From contig CANRLU010000009.1 in the NCBI GenBank assembly GCA_947631535.1, positions 1-38,973 of the forward strand: a stretch of 38,973 nt of DNA. Reading direction: 5' to 3'. The DNA is from an uncultured Clostridia bacterium (GTDB lineage: Bacteria; Bacillota; Clostridia; Oscillospirales; Ruminococcaceae). The translations under genes and the position numbers were made by a program. The first letter of the stretch is position 1. The number at the start of each line of letters is the position of its first letter. This document shows positions 15,280 to 23,041 of this stretch, one piece after another. The notes under the pieces were generated by a model, which searched no databases, was not told where the DNA came from, and worked only from the letters and a program-made list of their open reading frames with translations.

Positions 15280-18036
15280 ATGAAATATCCGTTCAGAGAC
15301 CCGTCGCTCGCGCTTGATAAAAGGGTGGACGACCTTGTGTCAAGGCTCACGCTTGACGAAAAAATATCGATGCTGACGACGTGGCAGAAAGCAGTGCCGC
15401 GCCTCGGGATCGACGACTGGCACATCGGTGCGGAAGTCGCAAGAGGCTATGTCTCACGCAACCCAGAGAAGCCCACCACGGTCTTTCCCGAGCCGATAGG
15501 TCTTGCCGCAACGTTTGACCCCGAGCTTATGGAAAAACTGGGCGAGATCGCCGGCAGGGAGGCGCGGATACTTCATTCGCAAAACCCGAAGACAAATCTT
15601 ATGCTCTGGGGGCCGACGGTCGATGCCTGCCGCGACCCGCGCTGGGGAAGAAACGAAGAGGGCTATGGCGAGGACCCGTTTCTGACCGGAACTTTAAGCA
15701 AGGCGTATACCCTCGGAATGGCGGGCAGGGACCCCAAATATATGCGGACGGTGCCCACCCTCAAGCACTTTTTTGCCAACAACAACGAGTTCCAGCGCGA
15801 CCGCTGCAACGCGAACATCACCCAGCGCTGCAAATTTGAATATTACTACGAGTTCTTCCGCCCGTCGGTAGAGGAGGGCGGCGCGCGCTCGATGATGGCG
15901 TCTTATAACGAGATATCCGGCGTTCCGGCGATGCTGAATCCCGACCTTCAAACGGTAGTAAAGGACAAATGGGGGCTCGACTTCGTCGTGACTGACGGCG
16001 GCGACTTTTCGCAGAATGTCACCGCTCACAAATACTCCTCGAGCAACGCCGAGACTATAGCCCTCGCCCTTAGAGCGGGGACCGACATAATGACCGACGG
16101 CGCCGAGACCGTCTCCGCAGCGGCATACGGCGCGCTCGAAAAGGGGCTTATTACCGAGGAGGACATCGACCGCTCATTAAAAAACAGTCTCCGCGCAAGG
16201 TTCAGGGTCGGCGAATTCGACTCGCCCGAAATGAACCCGTATTCTTCGCCCGACCCGTCGGAGATGGACTGCGAAGCTCACCGTCTGACAAATCACAGAG
16301 CCGCGCTCGAGCAGTTCGTTCTTCTGAAGAACAGCGGGCTCCTGCCGCTGAAAAAGGGCGTTAAAATCGCGGTGATAGGCGATATCGCCTCGCAGAACTA
16401 TATGGACTGGTACACCGGCTGGTCGAGCTATAACATAACGGTGCTCGACGGGCTCAAAAAGCTTTTCGGAGAGGAAAACGTCCTATATGACGACGGCCAC
16501 GACAGAGTAGCCGTCCGCTCAAAGCTCAACGGCAAATACCTCTTTGCCGGCGAAGACGGAAGCATTTTTGCGTCGGGCGATAAACCTTGCGGAGGCTCGG
16601 TGTTCATAAAGGCGGATTGGGGCGGCGAGGTCACATATAAAGTCGAATCGACCGGTAAATTCTTCACGACCGAGACGATGAAAGCCGACAGCGACACTAC
16701 ATACCGCTGGTTCAACCAGGAGATATTAAGGCCGCAGGATCAGGACGGCGGCAGGACGTATGTCACATACTTCAAGCGCTCCGTATTAGGTATCGACGAT
16801 GCCGGCAAGCTTGTTCAGATGCCGATAAAAGCTCCCAAACCCGAGACGCAGTTTGAGGAAGTCGTTATTTCCGACGGAGCTGCGAGAGTCAGAGACCTTG
16901 CCGAAAAAGCCGACGTCGTTATAGCCGTTCTCGGGAATAACCCGATGATAATTGCAAGGGAATGTTACGACCGAAGCAGTCTTAAGCTCGCCCCGCACCA
17001 GACCGAGATCTTCCGTGCGGCGGCAGACGCCAACAAAAACACCGTCCTGGCGATAGTCTCGGGATATCCGTTTGCGATCCAGGAGGAGGAAAATCTCGCC
17101 TCTGCGGTCCTCTGGTCCTCACACGCGGGACCCGAACTCGGCAGCGCATTTGCCGAGGTAATATCGGGAAAATATAACCCCGCGGGAAGGCTTCCGCAGA
17201 CCTGGTATCTCTCCGAGGACGACCTGCCTCCGATAACCGACTACGACATCATCTCGAACGGCTCCACCTATCTCTATTTCAGGGGCGATAAGCTCTATCC
17301 GTTCGGCTTCGGGCTCAGCTACTCCGGCTTTGTCTATTCGGATATGTCGGTAAAAAAGCTCTCGGACGGTGTCGAGATATCCTTTAAAGTCAGAAACGCC
17401 TCTCGGCGCGACGGCGAGGAGACCGCGCAGGTGTATTTCAAAGCTCTCGAGCCGAGCGTAAAGCGCCCCGAAAAGCAGCTCTGCGGCTTTGAAAGAAGAC
17501 CGATAAAAGCCGGCGAGACGGCGCAGTTCACAATAAAAGTAAACTACCGTCAGCTGCGGTTTTACGACGTTACGCGGGAGAAATTCGCAGTTGAAAAGGG
17601 GAAATATCTGTTCTTGGTCGGGCCGTCGAGCGAAGACTTCCCGCTGTCCGAAGAAGTCGGTATCTCCGGAGAGGCAATTCCTCCGCGCGACCTCGGTCTT
17701 GCGACCAAGGCGATAAACTATGACGAGAGCCGCGGCTCGAAGATGAAGTTTTCAAAATACGGCGGATTCTGGTATATGTCGGGCGGCGAGCTTGTATTCG
17801 ACAGGGCAAAACTGTCGGGCGGCAGGATAATTCAGCTGAAATACGCTACCGTCGGACGGAGCGGCAGGCTTAAGATACTGTTCGGAGAGGATACGGTTTG
17901 CGAGGAAACCCTCCCCGCCACCGCAGGCGAAGCGGAGTTCAGATATCTGACGCTTAAAATCAAGCCGAGAAGCGGCGTCAGGCCGCTGACGCTCCGCCTC
18001 GACGGCATCACCCTTGCCGAATTCAAGGTCGGATAA
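15280..18036 (+). CDS. Glycoside hydrolase family 3 (beta-glucosidase/beta-xylosidase)
   Basis: An exo-acting, retaining glycosidase that removes terminal beta-linked glucose or xylose from oligosaccharides. There is no signal peptide, so it is cytoplasmic and should act on imported oligosaccharides. It has 918 aa. The N-terminal GH3 barrel contains DPRWGRNEEGYGEDP (119-133), LKHFFANNNE (161-170) and FVVTDGGDF, in which Asp239 is the expected nucleophile. The GH3 C-terminal domain begins near 345 and is interrupted at about 420-520 by an insert (NGKYLFAGEDGSIFASGD) resembling a beta-trefoil/fascin-like module. The domain resumes and ends in FGFGLSYSGF plus a fibronectin-like domain (about 690-780). 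The last ~130 residues form a beta-rich module that could bind carbohydrate. AAGGAGAG precedes the start. Confidence 0.93.
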   Translation: MKYPFRDPSLALDKRVDDLVSRLTLDEKISMLTTWQKAVPRLGIDDWHIGAEVARGYVSRNPEKPTTVFPEPIGLAATFDPELMEKLGEIAGREARILHSQNPKTNLMLWGPTVDACRDPRWGRNEEGYGEDPFLTGTLSKAYTLGMAGRDPKYMRTVPTLKHFFANNNEFQRDRCNANITQRCKFEYYYEFFRPSVEEGGARSMMASYNEISGVPAMLNPDLQTVVKDKWGLDFVVTDGGDFSQNVTAHKYSSSNAETIALALRAGTDIMTDGAETVSAAAYGALEKGLITEEDIDRSLKNSLRARFRVGEFDSPEMNPYSSPDPSEMDCEAHRLTNHRAALEQFVLLKNSGLLPLKKGVKIAVIGDIASQNYMDWYTGWSSYNITVLDGLKKLFGEENVLYDDGHDRVAVRSKLNGKYLFAGEDGSIFASGDKPCGGSVFIKADWGGEVTYKVESTGKFFTTETMKADSDTTYRWFNQEILRPQDQDGGRTYVTYFKRSVLGIDDAGKLVQMPIKAPKPETQFEEVVISDGAARVRDLAEKADVVIAVLGNNPMIIARECYDRSSLKLAPHQTEIFRAAADANKNTVLAIVSGYPFAIQEEENLASAVLWSSHAGPELGSAFAEVISGKYNPAGRLPQTWYLSEDDLPPITDYDIISNGSTYLYFRGDKLYPFGFGLSYSGFVYSDMSVKKLSDGVEISFKVRNASRRDGEETAQVYFKALEPSVKRPEKQLCGFERRPIKAGETAQFTIKVNYRQLRFYDVTREKFAVEKGKYLFLVGPSSEDFPLSEEVGISGEAIPPRDLGLATKAINYDESRGSKMKFSKYGGFWYMSGGELVFDRAKLSGGRIIQLKYATVGRSGRLKILFGEDTVCEETLPATAGEAEFRYLTLKIKPRSGVRPLTLRLDGITLAEFKVG

Positions 18037-18060
18037 AATTTTTGCCGAAGCAGATAACCG

Positions 18061-18101
18061 CATAAATCAAAAGCCATACCCGAGAGATCGGATATGGCTT
18101 T
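18061..18101 (+). terminator. Terminator-like repeat, copy 2
   Basis: Same 41-base sequence as 13250-13290 with one change in the loop. It lies 25 bases after the GH3 stop. On the + strand the stem has one C-A mismatch and is followed by GCTTTATATT, still a plausible terminator for the GH3 gene. Confidence 0.7.
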
Positions 18102-18234
18102 GCTTTATATTAGACCCCGCAGAAGCAGCCGGCTCTGTGGTGCCCAATCCGCAAATTATCACCGTAAAGTTGCAAAATAGCCCAATAAGGCCTCAATTTT
18201 ATTTCATATTTTACATTTATTATAATATCGTACA

Positions 18235-18263
18235 TTGATTTGAGAATCAATATATGTTAAAAT
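18235..18263 (+). promoter_or_regulatory. Promoter of the peptide-modification-like operon
   Basis: TTGATT (18235-18240), 17-base spacer, TAAAAT (18258-18263), with TG one base upstream of the -10. The -35 is embedded in an inverted repeat ATTGATT-TGAG-AATCAAT (18234-18251), a possible operator. Confidence 0.65.
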
Positions 18264-18470
18264 GAACATAAACAAAAATCAAAAGTTCTTGAAATTGTGC
18301 ACTTTTGCACCACTTTTTGACGATTTTCCGAACAATCGGTCAAAAATGCTGCCGTTATTCAAATTGTCCACCTTTGTTTCATAATTTGCATATTGTGCAT
18401 CAAAAAGGCCCTTCAAAAGCCGGGCGGACGCCCGAAGGCTTTGAAAATAAAGTAAACGGAGGTATTAAAA
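18264..18470 (+). promoter_or_regulatory. Structured 5' leader of the operon
   Basis: A leader of about 200 bases with two hairpins. The first is TTTTTGACGATT/AATCGGTCAAAAA (18314-18325 with 18334-18346, one bulge). The second is stronger, built on TTCAAAAGCC/GGCTTTGAA around a GGGC/GCCC core (about 18413-18446), and ends shortly before the GGAGG ribosome site. The motif ATTGTGCAC or a close variant occurs three times (18294, 18363, 18392). No known riboswitch class is recognised. Confidence 0.4.
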
Positions 18471-20780
18471 ATGAGAAGAATATTAGCTGTAATATTGTCT
18501 CTGGCGCTGATGCTGTCAATTTGTGCCGGCGGCGGGATAATGCTGCAGGCTGATGATGTTGATACTGCTTCTATGCAGCTCGCGTTTGAATGGACGGCAC
18601 CGCAAAAGGACAGCGTCGCTGCCGGCTGGACATGGACCGGCAGCTTTCTTGACGAGACGCAGAATCGGGAATTCTTAAGCGCTATGGGTTTACCAAATGC
18701 TTATCTCGAGATAGAGGGCAACAGCACCTGCACCGAATACGATGCAACCGTTCAGTTCTTTATCAACGGTGGCAGCGCCTGTCAGATAAGCGGGAGCTAT
18801 CGCGGAGAATTCAAGTGCGGCGTGGCAGTTTCTCAGGCGCTCCAAGATGCGCAGAAAGAGCTTCCCGTCACCGAAGTTGTATTCCAGTTTATGATTTGGG
18901 AGCACGAGAAGAACCACCTTGAAGACGGTGAGGAAGTTGCGGACAAGAACTTCTATCTTAACGGGTTGAGAATTTATATCCCGAAGGACACGGTCGCTTT
19001 TGAGTGGACGTCCTCCGAAAAGAACACCGTTGAAGCAGGCTGGACAGGTACGAATTTCCTCAACGAAAGGCGTCAGGACTTTTTGGTCGCCCTGAGTCTC
19101 CCCGATGCATACCTCGAAATAGAGGGCAACAGCACCTGCAGCGAATATGCTTCGTCGGTGCAGTTCTTCCTCAATGAGAATTACGATGCCGGAGCTTATC
19201 AGATAAGCGGGGAATACCGCGGAGAATTCAAATGCGGTACGCCTATATCCGCGGCGCTTGCTGCAAAAGGTGAGCAGCTCCCCATAACAGAAATTACATT
19301 CCAGTTTATGATTTGGGAGCACGAGAAAAAACACTTAGAAAACGGGGCTGAAGTTCCGGACGGAAAGTTCTATATTAACGCTCTGAGAGTTTATGCCCCG
19401 AGCAGTTCCAAGCCCGAGCCCTCTCCCTCCACCGAAGTCGAGCTCAACGTTTACTGGTATCCCGCACAGCACGACAACACCTCTACCTGGGATAACACCT
19501 ATTACGAAGGCTTCACCGGCGACGAATACTACGACGTCTTCGGCAAGGAGGCCGAGATAGTAAAGGACGTTTCGACAAAGTGGGATATCGCTAATGACAA
19601 CTGGCAGTATATCTGGCTCGGAATCGAAGACAAGCAGCACGATCCGCGCCACTCGTTTACCGTCGAAATCTCGGATATCGTCTTCCGCACTGCCGACAGT
19701 GAATACACCTACTCCGGCGCAAAGGGCAAATATTCCGCGGAAGCTTGGGGCAGTGTCATGATACCCGTAAAGGTCGCCGACGTGTGCGGCGAGCAGAATA
19801 CTACTGATTTTCTGAGAGGCTTGGAGACTGTAACCGTCAATCTTATCTGCACCGAACATAACGGCAACAAAGCCGTCTTCGACCCCACCTTCGCCTCAAA
19901 ATCGCTTGTACTCTCAGACCAGATAGGCGTCAATTTCTTTATGAATCTCGGCGGCCTGACCGAAGCGGAAAGGCAGAGCAGCTATATGACGTTCACGGTG
20001 AGCGGGAATGAGCGTCGAGTCAATTATGACGGAAGCTTCAGAGACGAAACGAGTGGCACCTATTATGGCTTCACCTGCCCCATAAATTCCATTCAGATGG
20101 CAGACACGATCACCGCAGTCTTCCACTACGGCGACGGAAAGACGGTCAGCGAGACCTATTCCGTGAAGGATTATGTTGACTATATCAGCGGACAGTCCGG
20201 CTTCTCCGAAGAAACGGTTGCTTTGGTAAACGCCCTTGCCGACTTGGGCCATTATGTGCAGCCGGTACTTGCAGAGACAAACGGCTGGAACCTCGGTTCT
20301 GACCACGCTATAATGGAAAGCAAAACCGAATATAATTCCGAAACGGTCAGCGAAGTTAAAACCAAGGCGGCAGAATATAAATATGAAATTGTGCGCCCCA
20401 CAGGAGCAATAATTACCAATCTCACCTATTCGCTCGATCTTGAGACAAAAACTTCTATCAAGATCTATGTTGAGGTTGCAGAGGGCAGCGAGGTGAGCGC
20501 AACTGTGAACGGCCAGCCTGCCGCTAACTGTTCCCTGCTATCGGACGGCCGTTACTGCATCGTGATCGGCGACATTTCAGCACATAAATTGGGAGACAAG
20601 TACAATGTCACTATAACCGCCGGCAACGAAACCGCTACAATCACAAACCTGTCGGCCCTGTCCTACGTCAACACCGTACTCAGTTCCGACAACGTATCAA
20701 ACGAAGAATCTTATGCTGTAGCATCGATTTACAACTACTATGTTGCAGCTGAGAAATATATATCTGCAAAAGGAGAATAA
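18471..20780 (+). CDS. Secreted protein with duplicated ~139-aa domain
   Basis: A 769-aa exported protein of unknown function. A signal peptide (MRRILAVILSLALMLSIC) starts it. Two tandem copies of one domain follow (about 37-170 and 176-312), sharing YLEIEGNSTC, QISG.YRGEFKCG and FQFMIWEHEK. A Pro/Ser linker (about 313-325) leads to a different beta-rich domain (about 326-475). The C-terminal part begins LSDQIGVNFFMNLGGLTEAE and resembles a domain I associate with many Oscillospiraceae surface proteins. No sortase motif, SLH or catalytic signature is seen. It is the first gene of the operon. Its last codons contain the ribosome site for the small peptide gene three bases downstream, which suggests the two are made together. 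Confidence 0.8.
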   Translation: MRRILAVILSLALMLSICAGGGIMLQADDVDTASMQLAFEWTAPQKDSVAAGWTWTGSFLDETQNREFLSAMGLPNAYLEIEGNSTCTEYDATVQFFINGGSACQISGSYRGEFKCGVAVSQALQDAQKELPVTEVVFQFMIWEHEKNHLEDGEEVADKNFYLNGLRIYIPKDTVAFEWTSSEKNTVEAGWTGTNFLNERRQDFLVALSLPDAYLEIEGNSTCSEYASSVQFFLNENYDAGAYQISGEYRGEFKCGTPISAALAAKGEQLPITEITFQFMIWEHEKKHLENGAEVPDGKFYINALRVYAPSSSKPEPSPSTEVELNVYWYPAQHDNTSTWDNTYYEGFTGDEYYDVFGKEAEIVKDVSTKWDIANDNWQYIWLGIEDKQHDPRHSFTVEISDIVFRTADSEYTYSGAKGKYSAEAWGSVMIPVKVADVCGEQNTTDFLRGLETVTVNLICTEHNGNKAVFDPTFASKSLVLSDQIGVNFFMNLGGLTEAERQSSYMTFTVSGNERRVNYDGSFRDETSGTYYGFTCPINSIQMADTITAVFHYGDGKTVSETYSVKDYVDYISGQSGFSEETVALVNALADLGHYVQPVLAETNGWNLGSDHAIMESKTEYNSETVSEVKTKAAEYKYEIVRPTGAIITNLTYSLDLETKTSIKIYVEVAEGSEVSATVNGQPAANCSLLSDGRYCIVIGDISAHKLGDKYNVTITAGNETATITNLSALSYVNTVLSSDNVSNEESYAVASIYNYYVAAEKYISAKGE

Positions 20781-20783
20781 ATT

Positions 20784-20918
20784 ATGGAAAAATATGAAGC
20801 TCTTGAAATGGAAGTCATAGTTTTTGAGACCGAAGACGTTATTACGACAAGCTCAAATAATACAAATATGCCTGAACAACCGTTCGGTAAATACGGTTTT
20901 GGCGATACGGAATTTTAA
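20784..20918 (+). CDS. 44-aa peptide, candidate RiPP-type precursor
   Basis: A short, acidic peptide. The N-terminal part (1-24: MEKYEALEMEVIVFETEDV, then ITTSS) is amphipathic and strongly acidic, like a leader that an RRE/PqqD domain could bind. The C-terminal part (25-44: NNTNMPEQPFGKYGFGDTEF) is Gly/Asn/aromatic-rich, like a core. It has no Cys, so thioether or disulfide chemistry is excluded; Ser23, Ser24, several Thr, two Tyr and two Lys residues could be modified. AAAGGAGA lies at ideal distance, inside the preceding gene. Genes for a PqqD-like protein, a peptidase, a kinase-like protein and a nucleotidyltransferase follow in the same direction. From memory, similar short acidic peptides (…MEV..FE.EDVI.TS) occur in other gut Clostridia; this was not checked. 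Confidence 0.7.
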   Translation: MEKYEALEMEVIVFETEDVITTSSNNTNMPEQPFGKYGFGDTEF

Positions 20919-20962
20919 CCGAAGCAGGAATCAAGAACGGGCGAGCATTTGGGGGAACACCG

Positions 20963-21547
20963 ATGAGACATATCTATATAGTGATACCGGCAGTGTGTCT
21001 GGCACTTGTCGTGTTGACCTCGTGCTCTAAGGTCGGCAGGAACGAGGGCGAGGTATCCGCTTCCGTCACGGTCGCGGAGACCGCCGCCTATACAGTGCCT
21101 TCGGAAAGCGTGACAGAGCCCGAGAGCGAGACCGAAGCTTCAACTTTTGAAACAACGGAAGCTCCCGCTGCCACCACGACGGAAAGCTCTGCCACTCAGC
21201 CGGTCACGACTACGCCTTTGCCGACGACGGCCGCTGAAACATCGCGTTCAACCGCTGCAACGCAGCGCACCACGGCTCCGACCGCCGCAGCTTCTCGGCC
21301 ATCTACGGTAAGCTCGGAAGAAACCGAGATCTTAAACGATGAGACGGAGATAGTGTACGACGAGGAGTCGGAGATCCTGAACGATGAGGAATATATTTAC
21401 CCTCCCGCAGAATCGTATCAGGACGGTTGGCAGCCGTTCTTCCCGCCCGTTCCTCCGACAACGGGACAGCAGACCGAATCCGCTCCGAGCAAAAGCGGCA
21501 GTGTCACGAATAAAGACGGCGACATTCTGCTTCCGGAGGTTCCCTGA
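20963..21547 (+). CDS. Thr/Ser-rich lipoprotein
   Basis: A 194-aa lipoprotein. The signal peptide ends in the lipobox VLTSC (Cys21). Residues about 30-120 are a low-complexity Thr/Ser/Ala/Pro/Glu stalk, presumably extended and possibly glycosylated. Residues about 121-145 carry an acidic direct repeat (ETEILNDE, EESEILNDE). The tail is Pro-rich (FFPPVPP). GGGGGA precedes the start. It sits between the small peptide and the kinase-like gene and ends just before an internal terminator hairpin. It might be a surface partner for the peptide or for the large secreted protein, but no domain supports a specific function. Confidence 0.75.
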   Translation: MRHIYIVIPAVCLALVVLTSCSKVGRNEGEVSASVTVAETAAYTVPSESVTEPESETEASTFETTEAPAATTTESSATQPVTTTPLPTTAAETSRSTAATQRTTAPTAAASRPSTVSSEETEILNDETEIVYDEESEILNDEEYIYPPAESYQDGWQPFFPPVPPTTGQQTESAPSKSGSVTNKDGDILLPEVP

Positions 21548-21571
21548 CGGTCGGGCAAACAAAGATCAGAA

Positions 21572-21606
21572 GCAGGCGGTCGGTATTGGCCGCCTGCAGT
21601 TTTATT
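21572..21606 (+). terminator. Internal terminator/attenuator of the operon
   Basis: A perfect 8-bp stem GCAGGCGG/CCGCCTGC (21572-21579 with 21590-21597) with a 10-base loop, followed by AGTTTTATTT. It lies between the lipoprotein and the kinase-like gene, whose ribosome site follows directly. Partial termination would give more transcript for the secreted protein, peptide and lipoprotein than for the enzymes. Confidence 0.65.
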
Positions 21607-21620
21607 TCAGGAGACGGAAA

Positions 21621-22355
21621 ATGACGGATACATACAGACTTGCGGAACTTAATATCACGGTGTCTTCGCTTTATGACGAAGTTCATCGGCTTTGCAGGGA
21701 CTATCTTTCACCCGAGCCAAAGGCAGATTTCAAAGTAGTTACAACTCAGACAGATATTGACTTTGAACGTGAAAAGTCAGCGCGAGAGGACGAAGCCGAG
21801 GGCAGACCGGTGCAGAAGTTTACCGACGGTTATCTTGAGACGCTGGCTGTCTACCGCAAGATTGCGGAGAAGCTCCCGAAGTATGACGCTTTTCTGTTTC
21901 ACGGCTCCTGCATCGCGGTGAACGGCGAGGGATATATCTTCACGGCAAAAAGCGGCACCGGAAAAAGCACGCATACGCGGCTGTGGAGAGAACTGCTCGG
22001 GAATCGCGCTGTAATGGTCAACGACGACAAGCCGCTTATACGCGTGAGCGAAGCCGGAGCCACCGTTTACGGAACTCCTTGGGACGGAAAACACAGGCTC
22101 AGCAGCAACATCTCCGCCCCGCTTAAAGCACTTTGCATTTTACAAAGAGCGCCGGACAATTCAATATACCAAATCACCGCCGCCGAAGCGTATCCTATGC
22201 TTTTGCAGCAGGTCTACCGACCCTATGACGGCGAAGCGATGAAAAAGACGCTTGATCTGATCGACAGACTGGCTTCTTCCGTAAAACTGTGGCGGTTAAA
22301 CTGTAATACTGATATTCGGGCGGCAAAGATCGCCTATGACGCTATGAAAGGATGA
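21621..22355 (+). CDS. HPr-kinase-like P-loop protein (HprK C-terminal domain type)
   Basis: A 244-aa protein with a P-loop kinase fold related to HPr serine kinase and PEP carboxykinase. It has the phosphate-binding loop AKSGTGKSTHTRLW (109-122; Lys115/Ser116), followed by MVNDDKPLIR (132-141) and GTPWDGKHRLSSN (151-163). It lacks the N-terminal sensor domain of true HprK. Relatives in lasso-peptide clusters such as paeninodin phosphorylate the precursor on Ser, so a peptide-kinase role fits this context, but is inferred. The open frame extends 79 codons upstream; the ATG at 21621 is chosen because AGGAG lies 7 bases before it and homology starts there. Confidence 0.85.
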   Translation: MTDTYRLAELNITVSSLYDEVHRLCRDYLSPEPKADFKVVTTQTDIDFEREKSAREDEAEGRPVQKFTDGYLETLAVYRKIAEKLPKYDAFLFHGSCIAVNGEGYIFTAKSGTGKSTHTRLWRELLGNRAVMVNDDKPLIRVSEAGATVYGTPWDGKHRLSSNISAPLKALCILQRAPDNSIYQITAAEAYPMLLQQVYRPYDGEAMKKTLDLIDRLASSVKLWRLNCNTDIRAAKIAYDAMKG

Positions 22356-22362
22356 GTAAATT

Positions 22363-22623
22363 TTGAAACTGAACAGAAACTTTTTGCTGCACACCGTAAA
22401 CTCCGAAACCGTCCTTGTCCCGACGGGCGAGGCGGGATTCTCCGGAGTGGTCAGAGGCAATAAGACTTTGGGTGCAATACTGGAACTCCTCAAAACCGAT
22501 ATTACAGAGAGGGAGATCGTTGCGGCATTGCAGGCAAGGTTCGATGCGCCGCAGGGAGCCGTCGAAAAAGACGTGTCAAAGGCGCTTGCGGAGCTGAAAA
22601 AGATAGGAGCTATTGATGATTAA
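22363..22623 (+). CDS. PqqD family protein (RiPP recognition element)
   Basis: An 86-aa winged-helix PqqD/RRE-like protein that typically binds the leader of a ribosomal peptide and presents it to modifying enzymes. Visible features are an N-terminal strand pair (LHTVNSETVLVPTGE), NKTLGAILELLK, the helix DITEREIVAALQARF, and VEKDVSKALAELKKIGAI. The start is TTG at 22363; AAAGGATGAG lies about nine bases upstream and no better ATG exists in frame. It starts seven bases after the kinase-like gene and overlaps the peptidase gene, so the proteins are likely made together. Confidence 0.88.
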   Translation: MKLNRNFLLHTVNSETVLVPTGEAGFSGVVRGNKTLGAILELLKTDITEREIVAALQARFDAPQGAVEKDVSKALAELKKIGAIDD

Positions 22624-23035
22624 CAGCTCTTTTGAAGAGATGATTGAAAAAGAGGGACGGCTCATTTATTCGAGCGTCGGCGACAGTATGCTTCCCTTGA
22701 TTCGCGAGGGAAGAGATATTGTCATAATCGGGCGCTGCAGCGGAAGGCTGAAAAAGTATGACGTTCCGCTTTATAGGCGGGACAGCGGGCAGTATGTGCT
22801 TCACAGAATACTCGAAGTAAGGGAAAACGACTATGTTATCTGCGGCGACAACCGATGGTCAAAGGAGACCGGAATCACCGACAGGCATATAATAGGCGTT
22901 CTGACGGCAATAGTCAGAGACGGCAAAGAGATTTCGGTGAACAGTTGGCGCTGCCGGCTGTACGCGCATATATGGTGCGATCTTTTCCCGCTGCGGGCGG
23001 TCATTCTTAAGGCGATACGCATTATAAAGGGGTGA
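22616..23035 (+). CDS. S24/S26 family peptidase (SipW-like)
   Basis: A 139-aa serine protease-like protein of the signal peptidase/LexA superfamily. It has SSVGDSMLPLIREGRDIV (19-36), with Ser24 in the SM-x-P motif as predicted nucleophile. VLHRI has His63 where SipW/ER-type enzymes have a catalytic His, and VICGDNRW (74-81) follows. Except for a short hydrophobic stretch near 118-135 there is no clear membrane anchor, so it probably acts in the cytoplasm or at the membrane face, perhaps removing a leader. The ATG at 22616 has AGGAG six bases upstream; a TTG one codon earlier is less likely. It overlaps the PqqD-like gene by 8 bases. Confidence 0.85.
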   Translation: MINSSFEEMIEKEGRLIYSSVGDSMLPLIREGRDIVIIGRCSGRLKKYDVPLYRRDSGQYVLHRILEVRENDYVICGDNRWSKETGITDRHIIGVLTAIVRDGKEISVNSWRCRLYAHIWCDLFPLRAVILKAIRIIKG

Positions 23036-23041
23036 ACGGAT

